Positions 24,816-33,005 of a DNA stretch of 42,876 nucleotides are shown in pieces. This DNA is from Gemmatimonadaceae bacterium (GTDB taxonomy: Bacteria; Gemmatimonadota; Gemmatimonadetes; Gemmatimonadales; Gemmatimonadaceae). Every line of letters begins with the position of its first letter. The stretch's first letter is position 1. The stretch covers positions 1 to 42,876 of the forward strand of contig JACCWE010000096.1 of NCBI GenBank assembly GCA_013697785.1, in the 5' to 3' direction. Below the pieces are notes generated by a model. It saw only the letters and a program-made list of their open reading frames with translations. It was not told the origin of the DNA and ran no database searches. The position numbers and the translations under genes are program-made.

Positions 24816-24844
24816 CGCTCGGGTGTTGGAGACGGGAGTGCAGT

Positions 24845-26842
24845 CTAGCGCTGAAGCCGGAAGATGTGCCCCGGCTGAAGGTTGGGATCGAGTCGAATGT
24901 AGTTGCGCGCGCCGCGCCAGCTGTAGCGCGCACCCGTCAGCAAATCTTCTACGACATACGGAATGTCAGGATCGAGACCCAGCTCCGCGAGCGGTACGGT
25001 GACGACTGTCTCCTGCGCACGTGTCGGGTCGACGTTGGCAATGATGAGGAGATCGTTGCGCCATCCCGGCGCGGTCTTCGTGAAGAAGACGATCTGCGGA
25101 TTCTCCGACTCGCGAAAGACGAGATTGTCCATGCGCTGGAGCGCCGAGTTGTCGCGACGGATTGCGTTGAGGAGCTTGACGTCGCCGTTGAGATTCCCAG
25201 GTGCCTTGTAGTCGCGCACGCGGATCTGGTATTTCTCCGAATCGAGATACTCCTCGCTTCCCGGGCGCACCGGTGCGTTCTCGTTGAGCTCGAAGCCGCT
25301 GTAGATGCCGTACAGTGGTGACATCGTGGCGGCGAGGAGCAGACGCACGCGGAAGGCGGGACGTCCGAAGTGCTGCAGATATTCGTGGAGGATGTCCGGT
25401 GTGTTCGCGAAGAGATTGCCACGCATGTACTCGAGCGACTCGGCGTTGTGCATCTCGGCCCACCAGTCGCGCAATTCGGCGGTGCTGTTCTTCCACGTGA
25501 AGTACGTGTACGACTGCGAGAAACCGAGCTTGGCCAGCAGCTTCATCGTGCGCGGGCGCGTGAACGCCTCGGCGAGAAATACCACGTCCGGATACTTCGC
25601 ATGGACTTCGCCGATCACCCATTCCCAGAACGCGAACGGCTTCGTGTGCGGATTGTCGACGCGGAAGGTGTGGACGCCGTGGTCGATCCAGAACATCAGG
25701 ATGTCGCGGCAGGCGTTCCAGAGTCCCTCGCGATCATCGCACCAGAAATTGAGCGGATAGATGTCCTGATATTTCTTCGGCGGATTCTCGGCGTACTTGA
25801 TCGTGCCGTCCGGGCGCACGAAGAACCACTCGGGATGCTGCTTGAGCCACGGATGATCGGGTGAGCACTGCAGCGCGTAGTCGAGCGCGATCTCGAGTCC
25901 GAGCTCCGCTGCGGTAGCGACGAGCGTGTCGAAATCCTCGAGCGTGCCGAGCTTCGGCTCGACGGCCGTGTGTCCGCCAGCATCGTTCCCGATCGCCCAC
26001 GGACTTCCGGGATCATCGGGACCCGCGGCAAGGGAGTTGTTCGGCCCTTTGCGCGCGGAGATTCCCACGGGATGAACCGGAGGGAGATAGACGACATCGA
26101 AGCCGAGCTCTGCGATGCGCGGGAGCGCGAAAGCGGTGCTGAGAAAGGTGCCGTGGCGATCGGCGTCGGTGGTTTGCGAGCGGGGGAAGAGCTCGTACCA
26201 CGATGCGAAGGCGGCGCGCTCGCGATCGACCCACACTTCGAGCTCGCGCACATAGCAGGTGAGATCGGGGGGCGAGTAGTTGTCATCGAGCAGCGTGTGG
26301 AGCTGCGCGTCGAGCGCTGCAGCCACTCGCTCGGCGCCGGAGAGGCGGCCATCGCGGATGATGAGCGCCGCGGCGCGCAGCTCGTTGCGCGCGTCGCCGA
26401 AGCGGGCGCGCCGAGCGGCGGCGTCGATGATCTCAGCGCCCTCGAGGAGCTCCGACGAGACGTCATGCCCCGCGCCGATCTTTTTCTGAATCTCGCTTCG
26501 CCAGGTGCCGAAGCGGTCGGTCCATGACTCGACCGTGTACATCCACCGTCCAGCCCGGTCGACGCGGAAACTGCCGACCCACTGATCGGAGTTCTGATCG
26601 TAGAACATCGGTACGAAGTGCCATTCGCCATCCACGGGACCGCTGTACTTGATGCGTGCGGCGAGGAGGTCGTGGCCATCTTTGAGAATGTCGGCGCGAA
26701 CCTCGAAGGTGTCGCCGACGATGCGCTTGACGGGATAGCGGCCTGCGTCGAGCTCCGGCTCGACACATTCGATGACCACCGGCGCAGGCGTTCGCGGTGT
26801 CGTGACCTTCGTCGTGCGGCGCCGGGTTGTCGAGGAAGCCAT
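24845..26842 (-). CDS. glgE: Maltose-1-phosphate maltosyltransferase
   Basis: 665 residues, GH13_3. It extends alpha-1,4-glucan by maltosyl units from alpha-maltose-1-phosphate. Catalytic residues are visible: nucleophile Asp396 in [12 protein letters not shown] and acid/base Glu425 in FLAEAFTRP, close in position to those reported for the Streptomyces enzyme. Other marks: [32 protein letters not shown] and [16 protein letters not shown]. The ATG at 26842 is preferred over an extension to 26965, because that extension runs through the divergent promoter and is low-complexity. The N-terminus is a basic Ser/Thr/Arg tail. First gene of the six-gene operon. Confidence 0.96.
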   Translation of the reverse strand: MASSTTRRRTTKVTTPRTPAPVVIECVEPELDAGRYPVKRIVGDTFEVRADILKDGHDLLAARIKYSGPVDGEWHFVPMFYDQNSDQWVGSFRVDRAGRWMYTVESWTDRFGTWRSEIQKKIGAGHDVSSELLEGAEIIDAAARRARFGDARNELRAAALIIRDGRLSGAERVAAALDAQLHTLLDDNYSPPDLTCYVRELEVWVDRERAAFASWYELFPRSQTTDADRHGTFLSTAFALPRIAELGFDVVYLPPVHPVGISARKGPNNSLAAGPDDPGSPWAIGNDAGGHTAVEPKLGTLEDFDTLVATAAELGLEIALDYALQCSPDHPWLKQHPEWFFVRPDGTIKYAENPPKKYQDIYPLNFWCDDREGLWNACRDILMFWIDHGVHTFRVDNPHTKPFAFWEWVIGEVHAKYPDVVFLAEAFTRPRTMKLLAKLGFSQSYTYFTWKNSTAELRDWWAEMHNAESLEYMRGNLFANTPDILHEYLQHFGRPAFRVRLLLAATMSPLYGIYSGFELNENAPVRPGSEEYLDSEKYQIRVRDYKAPGNLNGDVKLLNAIRRDNSALQRMDNLVFRESENPQIVFFTKTAPGWRNDLLIIANVDPTRAQETVVTVPLAELGLDPDIPYVVEDLLTGARYSWRGARNYIRLDPNLQPGHIFRLQR

Positions 26843-26983
26843 TTCGGAGTTCGAGAAAAACGAGGGCTGCGGAGGAGACACGCGCGAGGAAAGATATGCG
26901 AATCGCGGCTGCGGGCGACCACGGGCTAGCTTTCGCAAGACGCAGGCCCTCGCTGGGCAGCCCAATCACGAGGAGCGCACGGC
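26843..26983. promoter_or_regulatory. Divergent promoter region, glgE operon / quinone oxidoreductase
   Basis: 141 bp between divergent starts. On the plus strand GCTAGCTTT (26925-26933) repeats the element seen before the DUF2911 gene, here 51 nt before the start codon, although no TTG box lies at the matching distance. AGGAG about 9 nt upstream of 26984 is the oxidoreductase ribosome-binding site. No convincing box for the glgE direction was found. Confidence 0.4.
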
Positions 26984-27952
26984 ATGAAGGGGATTCAGAT
27001 CAAGCGGTACGGCGGCCCAGAGGTGATGGAATACGGCGAGCTGCCGGATCCGGTGCCGGGCGAGGGCGAGGTGCTCGTGCGCGTGAAGGTTGCCGGAGTC
27101 AATTTCACGGACACGTATCAGCGTACCGGTTTGTATCCCGGCGCGCTGCCGTTCACGCCGGGCGTCGAGGGCGTGGGAATCGTCGAAAAGCTCGGCAGCG
27201 GCGTGACCGACGTGGAGGTCGGAGCGCGCGTGGGGTGGGTGATGATCAAGGGCGGCTACGCCGAGTTGGTGGCGCTGCCGGCGCAGCGGCTCGTGCCGAT
27301 TCCGGATGCGATCGACGATCGCACCGCGGCAGCGCTCCTGCTCCAGGGAATGACCGCGCACTTTCTGTTGACGGACTGCTATCGCGTGAAGAACGGCGAA
27401 TGGATTCTCATCCATGCGGCGGCTGGTGGCGTCGGACTCTTGATGACGCAGATCGCGCACAGAATCGGCGCGCGGATCATCGGGACGACGAGCACGGATG
27501 AGAAGGCGGCGCTGGCGCGTGAGGCGGGGGCGGATGAGATCGTGCTTTATACGAAGGAAGACTTTCAGGAAGCGGCTCGGCGAATTACGGAGGGTGTGGG
27601 GGTGAGCGTCGTGTACGACTCGGTGGGGAAGACGACGTTTCTCAAGTCGCTGGACTCGCTCGAGCCGCGCGGATACATGGTGCTGTTCGGCGGCTCGAGC
27701 GGGCCGGCGCCGAGCATCGATCCGATGATCCTGAATCCAAAGGGGTCGCTGTTTCTGACGCGTCCGACACTCGGCAACTACGTGTCGACACGCGAGGAGC
27801 TGCTCAGGCGAGCAGCCGATATTTTTGGATGGGCGGCGAAGGGCGAGCTCGAGGTGCGCGCGGTGCACGACTATGCGCTCGCCGATGCTGCGATGGCGCA
27901 TGAGGATCTCGAGGGGCGAAAGACGACGGGCAAGATCCTGCTCTCGATTTGA
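26984..27952 (+). CDS. NADPH:quinone oxidoreductase family protein
   Basis: 322 residues, zinc-free medium-chain dehydrogenase/reductase of the QorA/zeta-crystallin group. Marks: MKGIQIKRYGGPEVMEYGE, VAGVNFTDTYQRTGLYP, TPGVEGVGIVEKLG, and the nucleotide-binding IHAAAGGVGLLMTQIA. The structural-zinc cysteines of alcohol dehydrogenases are absent. Such enzymes reduce quinones or enones with NADPH in the cytoplasm. The stop codon overlaps the TTG start of the DsbD-like gene (TTGA), so the redox trio is probably an operon. Confidence 0.93.
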   Translation: MKGIQIKRYGGPEVMEYGELPDPVPGEGEVLVRVKVAGVNFTDTYQRTGLYPGALPFTPGVEGVGIVEKLGSGVTDVEVGARVGWVMIKGGYAELVALPAQRLVPIPDAIDDRTAAALLLQGMTAHFLLTDCYRVKNGEWILIHAAAGGVGLLMTQIAHRIGARIIGTTSTDEKAALAREAGADEIVLYTKEDFQEAARRITEGVGVSVVYDSVGKTTFLKSLDSLEPRGYMVLFGGSSGPAPSIDPMILNPKGSLFLTRPTLGNYVSTREELLRRAADIFGWAAKGELEVRAVHDYALADAAMAHEDLEGRKTTGKILLSI

Positions 27953-28647
27953 TCTCCGCCCCCGATCTCTCGCGCCCGCTGTTCGCGCTCCCGCTGCTCT
28001 TCGGCGCGGGAGTGCTGACGAGCCTGACGCCGTGCATCTACCCGATGATCCCGATCACTGTCGCGCTCGTCGGCGGCGAGAGCACGGGTGCGCGGTCGAG
28101 ATGGCGCCCGTTCGTGCTCACGCTGTGCTATGCGATCGGACTTGCACTCGTATACGCGCTGCTGGGCGTGCTCGCGGGGCTATCGGGAACGCTCTTCGGC
28201 ACCGTGAGTACGAATCCATGGCTGTTGTTTGCGATGGGGAATCTGCTGTTGCTGTTCGCGCTGGTGATGCTCGACGCGCTGCCGCTGCCGATTCCCGCGT
28301 GGGTGATGCGGCGCGCGGCGGATGCGGGGAGTGGCGGGGGGCTCGGCGGCGCGTTCGGGATGGGAGCTGCATCGGGCGTCGTTGCGGCGCCGTGCGGAGC
28401 GCCAGTGATGGCCGCGGTGCTCACGTGGGTGGGCACGACGCACAGCGCGACGCTCGGCTTCATCTATCTGTTCGTGTTCTCGCTTGGGATGACGACACTA
28501 CTGATTGTGGTAGGAACTTTCTCCGGCGCGCTTGCGCGACTGCCAAAGGCTGGCGCGTGGATGGTGTGGGTGAAGCGGCTGTTCGCGCTGTTGATGATTG
28601 GGGCGGCGGAGTACTACTTCGTGACAATGGGACAGGTGCTACTGTGA
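27949..28647 (+). CDS. DsbD/CcdA-like thiol-disulfide transmembrane protein
   Basis: 232 residues with about six hydrophobic spans. Two membrane cysteines sit in the motifs expected for the DsbD/CcdA core: LTSLTPCIYPMIPI in span 1 and VAAPCGAPVMAAV in the matching later span. These proteins carry reducing equivalents from cytoplasmic thioredoxin across the membrane. The start is TTG at 27949, overlapping the upstream stop, and the stop overlaps the GTG of the thioredoxin-like gene. It lacks the N- and C-terminal periplasmic domains of full DsbD; the adjacent thioredoxin-like protein could provide the periplasmic partner. Confidence 0.9.
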   Translation: MISAPDLSRPLFALPLLFGAGVLTSLTPCIYPMIPITVALVGGESTGARSRWRPFVLTLCYAIGLALVYALLGVLAGLSGTLFGTVSTNPWLLFAMGNLLLLFALVMLDALPLPIPAWVMRRAADAGSGGGLGGAFGMGAASGVVAAPCGAPVMAAVLTWVGTTHSATLGFIYLFVFSLGMTTLLIVVGTFSGALARLPKAGAWMVWVKRLFALLMIGAAEYYFVTMGQVLL

Positions 28648-29156
28648 AGATTGTATCGAGGAGATTGGGCTTAGGCATGTTGCTCGGCGCTTTGTCGTTG
28701 ATCGTTGCGCCGGCGATGCGCGCGCAGGATCCGATGGGTCTCGCGATTGGGACGAAGGCGCCGGGGGCGGTGGTGCAGACACTCGACGGCAAGCGTGTCG
28801 ACATTGCGAGTCTGCTTGGGAAGGGCCCGGTGGTGCTCGAGTTCTGGGCGCTGTGGTGCGGCAACTGCAAGGAGCTCGAGCCTGAGCTCAAGTCGCTCGT
28901 GAAGAAGTACGCGGGGAAGGTCACCTTCGTCTCGGTGGCGGTATCCGTGAACGAGTCACCCGAGCGGGTTCAGAAGTACATCGCGAAGTACGGCTACACG
29001 CATCAGGTGCTGTACGACACGCAGGGAAATGCGACGGATGCGTATGCGGTGCCGGCGACGTCGTATGTGGTCGTGGTGGATAAGAGCGGGAAGATCGTGT
29101 ATACGGGGTTGGGTGGCGATCAGAAGCTCCAGGCGGCGGTGTTGAAGGGATTGTGA
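28644..29156 (+). CDS. Exported thioredoxin-like protein
   Basis: 170 residues from a GTG that overlaps the previous stop (GTGA). An N-terminal signal (RRLGLGMLLGALSLIVAPAM, cleavage near RAQD) is followed by a TlpA/ResA-type thioredoxin fold with active site WCGNC (FWALWCGNCKELEPE) and cis-Pro region VPATSYVVV. It is probably a periplasmic thiol reductase fed by the DsbD-like protein. A longer frame beginning at 27825 covers this gene and antisense-quality sequence; it is an artefact. Confidence 0.92.
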   Translation: MKIVSRRLGLGMLLGALSLIVAPAMRAQDPMGLAIGTKAPGAVVQTLDGKRVDIASLLGKGPVVLEFWALWCGNCKELEPELKSLVKKYAGKVTFVSVAVSVNESPERVQKYIAKYGYTHQVLYDTQGNATDAYAVPATSYVVVVDKSGKIVYTGLGGDQKLQAAVLKGL

Positions 29157-29197
29157 TCGCCCCGGAATTCATTCCATACGACGCGACGTGTTCACCA

Positions 29198-29734
29198 TCA
29201 CTTACTCGCGTCGGCCCCTAATCTCAAGTCCAGCACCCGCCTGCTCGGCTGCGGGTGCGGCGTCGAGTAAAACTGCAGTCCGCTAATCACTACCTCGTCC
29301 TCGAACCTCAACGCCAACAGCCGCTTGAGCATTTCCGGATTCATCCGTGGATAAAAGCTCAGCGTCGCATGCGGCGAGAACTGGAATCTCGCCCGCTCGA
29401 ACGGCAGCCCCGTGCCCGCCACGCGCTCGTGCAGCACGCGCAGCGGCCCGTGCGGATCAAGCGGGAGCACGATGATGTCCGTCTGCATGAACCGATGCGG
29501 TCTCTCGAACTTCATCACGATCGGCGCCGTCTCGCGCGTGATCGGCTCGATCTTCTCGCGCAGCAGCTCCACCGGCGTGCCGAGCGGCAGCGGACCCACC
29601 CCCGATGATCCCACCATCGTCACGTGCGGGGGAGTTCCCGCCGCGAGGCGCGGGTCGGCCCACCGCTGCACCTCGAGTATCTCCTCGCGCACCGGGTCGC
29701 TCAGCTCCGCGACCACGAAAATCCCGGCTTTCAT
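29198..29734 (-). CDS. 2H phosphoesterase, 2'-5' RNA ligase (LigT/ThpR-like) family
   Basis: 178 residues with the two HxT motifs that define the family: PPHVTMVG near residue 37 and SPHATLSFYP near residue 121. Family members act on 2',3'-cyclic phosphates or 2'-5' linkages in RNA or nucleotides. The spacing and length fit a single-domain cytoplasmic enzyme. It lies 39 bp downstream of the phospholipase-D-type gene on the same strand, so co-transcription is likely. Confidence 0.88.
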   Translation of the reverse strand: MKAGIFVVAELSDPVREEILEVQRWADPRLAAGTPPHVTMVGSSGVGPLPLGTPVELLREKIEPITRETAPIVMKFERPHRFMQTDIIVLPLDPHGPLRVLHERVAGTGLPFERARFQFSPHATLSFYPRMNPEMLKRLLALRFEDEVVISGLQFYSTPHPQPSRRVLDLRLGADASK

Positions 29735-29773
29735 ATCGCGAAAGATACCGGATCGCGACTCGCTCGACGCTCG

Positions 29774-30973
29774 CTACAGCGACGCACTCGGCAGCTGCGG
29801 CCTCTTCTCCGCGTGCGACACGCTCTTGATCTCCGTCGACTCCTCGAGATCGCGCAGAAACATCGCCTCCGCCTCTTTCCCCAGCTCCTGGCTCTCGATC
29901 ACTGCGTCGAGCTCGTAATTGATCGCGACGCCCAGCGGATTGAAGTCGGTCGAACCCACACGCACCCAGCGGCCATCGATCACGCTCGTCTTCGCGTGCA
30001 TCATGATCCCGTTCCATTCGAAGATCCGCACGCCGTTTCTGAGGAGCTGCTTGTACACGCTCCGCGTCAGCATGCGCACCCACGGATGATCGTACTTGCT
30101 CGGCACCAGTACGCGCACATCCACGCCATCCAGTGCCGCGCCGCATAGCGCCTCGATCTCGGCGCTCGACGGATAGAAGTACGCACTCGCGATCCAAATG
30201 GTCTTCTCCGCGCTCACCGACTGGATCTGCAGCGCACGCGCGACTCGCAGTCGCCATGGCTCACCCTCGATGATGCCGACCACCGCGCCCAGCGCCTGCC
30301 CCGGTGCCGTGTCGGTGTTCCGCGCGCGCCGAACCATGTGTCGTCGCGCCGCTCGGCGCTCCTCGAAGTTCGCGCGCTTCCACATCGCCTCGAACGCGCG
30401 CGCCATGTCCTCGGCCGCCGGTCCGCGAATCAGCACCGCGGTGTCGCGCCACGGCGCCCGCTTCTTTCGCCCCCGCCCAGAGAAACCCGACCACACCTCC
30501 GCGAGCCCGATCCCCCCCGTCACGCACACCTCTTCGTCGGCGACGAGCACCTTGCGATGATCGCGCGGCAGAAGGCCGAGCCATCGTCGGAATCCCGGCT
30601 TGTTGAAGATGCGGACGTCCACGCCTCCCGCCCTCAGCTCGCGCCAGAACGAGCGCGACGTCTCCCGGCTTCCCGCCCAGTCGGCGATCACGCGTACCTT
30701 CACGCCACGAGCCGCAGCCGCGAGCAGCGCGACGCAGAAACGCTCCCCCACGCTGTCGTTTACGAACATGTACGCTTCGAGCATGACCGTCTCTTTCGCG
30801 AGCTCGATCACCTCGATCATCGCGTCGAAAATGCGCGCCCCATCGCGCATCAGCTCCACCTCGTTCCCCGATGACGCGTCGGCCGCCGCGATGCGCCACA
30901 GTCCGCGCGCGAAACGCGGGCCGATCGTCGACGAGAGTGGCTCGGGCGTTGCGATCGTTGTGATTGCGGTCAT
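29774..30973 (-). CDS. Phospholipase-D-type cardiolipin synthase-like protein
   Basis: 399 residues with two HKD motifs: RDHRKVLVADEE (H139, K141, D146) and MMHAKTSVIDGRWVRVGSTD (H326, K328, D333). This is the two-domain PLD architecture used by cardiolipin synthases ClsB/ClsC. There is no N-terminal membrane hairpin as in ClsA, and no signal peptide, so it is probably peripheral on the inner membrane. It is divergent from the enoyl reductase gene. Phosphatidyl transfer is a family inference; nuclease-type PLD members are usually shorter. Confidence 0.87.
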   Translation of the reverse strand: MTAITTIATPEPLSSTIGPRFARGLWRIAAADASSGNEVELMRDGARIFDAMIEVIELAKETVMLEAYMFVNDSVGERFCVALLAAAARGVKVRVIADWAGSRETSRSFWRELRAGGVDVRIFNKPGFRRWLGLLPRDHRKVLVADEEVCVTGGIGLAEVWSGFSGRGRKKRAPWRDTAVLIRGPAAEDMARAFEAMWKRANFEERRAARRHMVRRARNTDTAPGQALGAVVGIIEGEPWRLRVARALQIQSVSAEKTIWIASAYFYPSSAEIEALCGAALDGVDVRVLVPSKYDHPWVRMLTRSVYKQLLRNGVRIFEWNGIMMHAKTSVIDGRWVRVGSTDFNPLGVAINYELDAVIESQELGKEAEAMFLRDLEESTEIKSVSHAEKRPQLPSASL

Positions 30974-31061
30974 TGCTGGTAGACTGGTGGCCTGTGGTGT
31001 AAGCTACTTTGCCGCGGCGCGTTACGCTCCGCACGCACTCCAGCCAACGGACGAAAGCGAC

Positions 31062-31952
31062 ATGCTGAACATCGATCTCACCGGCAAGCGCGCACTCGTC
31101 GCCGGCGTCGCCGACGACGCCGGATATGGTTTCGCCATCGCCAAGGCGCTCGCCGAGGCAGGCGCCTCGGTCGTCGTCGGCACGTGGCCGCCGGCACTCA
31201 ATATTTTTCGCAATCTTCTCGAGCGCGGAAAGATGGACGAGTCGCTCCAGCTGTCCACCGGCGGGAAGTTCGCCTTCGAGTCGATCTATCCACTCGACGC
31301 CGCGTACACCACGCTCGACGGCGCTCCCGAATCCATCCGCACCAACAAGCGCTACGCCGAAGTCGGCGATTTCTCCATCGACGGCCTCGCAACAAGGCTC
31401 GTCGCCGACCACGGCGACGAGCCGCTCGACATCGTCGTCCACTCGCTCGCAAACGGCCCCGAAGTGAAGAAGGCACTCCTCGACACGAGCCGCGACGGCT
31501 ATCTCACAGCACTCAGTGTCAGTGCCTACTCGCTCATCGCGATGGTGAGCCGCTTCGGCCCGCTCATGCGACCCGGCGGATCGGTGCTCTCACTCACCTA
31601 CATGGCGAGCGAGCGCGTGATTCCCGGATACGGCGGCGGCATGTCGTCGGCCAAGGCCGCGCTCGAGAGCGACACGCGCGTACTCGCGTACGAAGCCGGG
31701 CGGCGCTACGGACTTCGCGTCAACACCATCTCCGCGGGCCCTCTCGCATCGCGCGCCGCGAGCGCGATCGGCATCATCGAGAAGATGGTCGGCTACGTCG
31801 CCGCGAACTCTCCACTCACCGAGCCGCTCACCGCGACCGAGGTCGGCGCAACCGCCGCCTTCCTTGCGAGCCCACTCGCGAGCGGCATCACGGGAACAGT
31901 CGTCTACGTGGATAAAGGCTATCACTCCATGGGGATGGCGCATCAGGAATAG
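31062..31952 (+). CDS. fabI: Enoyl-[acyl-carrier-protein] reductase, plastid/Chlamydia-like FabI
   Basis: 296 residues. It reduces trans-2-enoyl-ACP, the last step of fatty-acid elongation, with NAD(P)H. Marks: GVADDAGYGFAIAKALAEAG for the cofactor, GTWPPALNIF, VHSLANGPEVKK, Tyr180 in SLTYMASE, and Tyr190/Lys198 in GYGGGMSSAKAALE. The Tyr-to-Lys spacing has seven intervening residues, one more than E. coli FabI, and the GTWxPALNIF and ANGPEVxKxLLxTS stretches are typical of plant plastid and chlamydial enzymes. Start at the ATG at 31062. A possible promoter element, GCTACTTTG, lies about 50 nt upstream. Confidence 0.94.
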   Translation: MLNIDLTGKRALVAGVADDAGYGFAIAKALAEAGASVVVGTWPPALNIFRNLLERGKMDESLQLSTGGKFAFESIYPLDAAYTTLDGAPESIRTNKRYAEVGDFSIDGLATRLVADHGDEPLDIVVHSLANGPEVKKALLDTSRDGYLTALSVSAYSLIAMVSRFGPLMRPGGSVLSLTYMASERVIPGYGGGMSSAKAALESDTRVLAYEAGRRYGLRVNTISAGPLASRAASAIGIIEKMVGYVAANSPLTEPLTATEVGATAAFLASPLASGITGTVVYVDKGYHSMGMAHQE

Positions 31953-32004
31953 TCAGGACAAAACCCCCCGAACACAAAGAGGCACGCGAGTTGCCCACTG
32001 CCCT

Positions 32005-32024
32005 TTCGTGAAATCATTCACGAA
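32005..32024. promoter_or_regulatory. Perfect palindrome, candidate operator before the GlsB-like gene
   Basis: TTCGTGAA, ATCA, TTCACGAA: perfect 8-bp arms with a 4-nt centre. It lies 21 nt upstream of the start and directly before the GGAGGAG ribosome-binding site. A possible promoter, TTGCCC-16-ATCATT, would place the palindrome over the -10 element, a repressor-like arrangement. Confidence 0.55.
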
Positions 32025-32045
32025 CTCCTGGAGGAGAGACCTATT

Positions 32046-32312
32046 ATGCAACCCCTGATCTGGTGGCTCGTCGTCGGGCTCGTCGCCGGCGTGCTCGCCT
32101 CGCTCGTTGTAGGCGGCGTCGGTTATGGCATTGTCGGCGACATCGTCATTGGCATCGTTGGAGCGTTTCTCGGCGGCTGGATCTTCAGCGCCCTCGGCGC
32201 AGGCGCCCCGATGGGCGGACTCGCGGGATCGATCTTCGTCGCCTTCATCGGCGCGATTGTCCTCATCTTCATCATTCGTCTGATTCGCGGCGGCACCAGG
32301 CGCGCTCCGTAA
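32046..32312 (+). CDS. GlsB/YeaQ/YmgE-family membrane protein
   Basis: 88 residues, almost entirely three hydrophobic, glycine-rich segments with the family pattern: WWLVVGLVAGVLASLVVGG, GIVGDIVIGIVGAFLGGWIF, then GSIFVAFIGAIVLIFIIRLI. A basic C-terminus follows (RGGTRRAP). These small membrane proteins are often induced by general stress; their mechanism is unknown. Strong ribosome-binding site (GGAGGAG) and a palindromic operator candidate upstream. It follows fabI by 93 bp but probably has its own promoter. Confidence 0.92.
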   Translation: MQPLIWWLVVGLVAGVLASLVVGGVGYGIVGDIVIGIVGAFLGGWIFSALGAGAPMGGLAGSIFVAFIGAIVLIFIIRLIRGGTRRAP

Positions 32313-32322
32313 CGCGCTACTA

Positions 32323-32357
32323 CATCACGTGGCGCTCTTTACGTGCGCCACGTGATG
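32323..32357. repeat. 13-bp perfect hairpin across the convergent gene ends
   Basis: CATCACGTGGCGC at 32323-32335 pairs perfectly with GCGCCACGTGATG at 32345-32357 across a 9-nt loop. It includes the stop codon and last codons of the DinB-like gene and starts 11 nt after the GlsB-like stop. No T tract follows on either strand. It may act as a bidirectional terminator or 3' stabiliser. Confidence 0.6.
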
Positions 32358-32855
32358 CTTGCCGTGCCACGCATACAGCGCGGCCTGGCGATCGAGCGGA
32401 TAGCGTCCCATCTCCGGATGCATATACACGCGATGCCACTGCGCATCGGTCATCGACCGCATGATCGAGACCCATCGCTCCTGCACCGATTCGAGCAGCC
32501 GTAGCGACGTCTCCACCGGCACGTCGCGCGAGTCCGGCAGCTCTGCCCACCGATCTTCCATGTAAGTCGAGATCATCGGCGCATCCTCCGTGAGCGCGAG
32601 CTTCATGCGCACATAGGCATTCATGTGGCTGTCGGCGACGTGATGCACCACCTGCCGAATCGTCCAGCCACCCTCGCGATACGGCTTGTCGAGCTCCGCC
32701 TCACTCAGCCCCTTCACCGCCGCGCGCAATGCCGCCGGCGCAGCGGCAATTTCCTCGATGTGCTTCGCCGTTTCCTCGGGCGATAGCTTCTCGGGGACGA
32801 CGAAGCGGCCAACGGGATAACGGCGTGCGTCGAGCGTATCGGAAGTCGTAGGCAT
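32325..32855 (-). CDS. DinB/YfiT-like putative metal-dependent hydrolase or thiol transferase
   Basis: 176 residues, a four-helix-bundle DinB-superfamily protein of the YfiT/BstA type. The opening (ARRYPVGRFVVPEKLSPEE) and the metal-binding histidines fit: VVHHVADSH near the middle and YAWHGKHHVAHV near the C-terminus. Relatives act as metal-dependent hydrolases or S-transferases using bacillithiol; which thiol, if any, is used here is unknown. No signal peptide. Its last codons form one arm of the 32323-32357 hairpin. Confidence 0.88.
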   Translation of the reverse strand: MPTTSDTLDARRYPVGRFVVPEKLSPEETAKHIEEIAAAPAALRAAVKGLSEAELDKPYREGGWTIRQVVHHVADSHMNAYVRMKLALTEDAPMISTYMEDRWAELPDSRDVPVETSLRLLESVQERWVSIMRSMTDAQWHRVYMHPEMGRYPLDRQAALYAWHGKHHVAHVKSAT

Positions 32856-32925
32856 CGTTGTGGTGAAGTGTTTAGGGAGTGCATAGCGCCGACGGGTCGC
32901 GGAGCAGCAAGATCAAAGGCAATTT

Positions 32926-32970
32926 AAAAACGAGTGAACCGACTGCACGGACGTTGCACCCCCCGTTTTT
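32926..32970 (-). terminator. Weak possible terminator after the cyanophycinase gene
   Basis: On the minus strand AAAAACG and CGTTTTT pair (7 bp) around a long loop that contains a smaller TGCA/TGCA dyad, and the second arm ends in TTTTT. The gap 32856-33005 also has to hold the promoter of the DinB-like gene. Weak evidence. Confidence 0.3.
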
Positions 32971-33005
32971 GTCGCCGTTCCAATCGCAGGTACTCATCCC
33001 TCCAG

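Noticed and set aside
27825-29156. Long plus-strand frame joining the end of the oxidoreductase region to the thioredoxin-like protein
   Set aside because: Its first part is an off-frame reading of the oxidoreductase and DsbD-like genes with Arg/Ala-rich sequence; only the part from 28644, with signal peptide and CGNC, is a real gene.
29457-31442. Alternative minus-strand frames over the phospholipase-D and enoyl reductase genes
   Set aside because: Both HKD motifs and the FabI motifs are in other frames; these frames show only low-complexity sequence.
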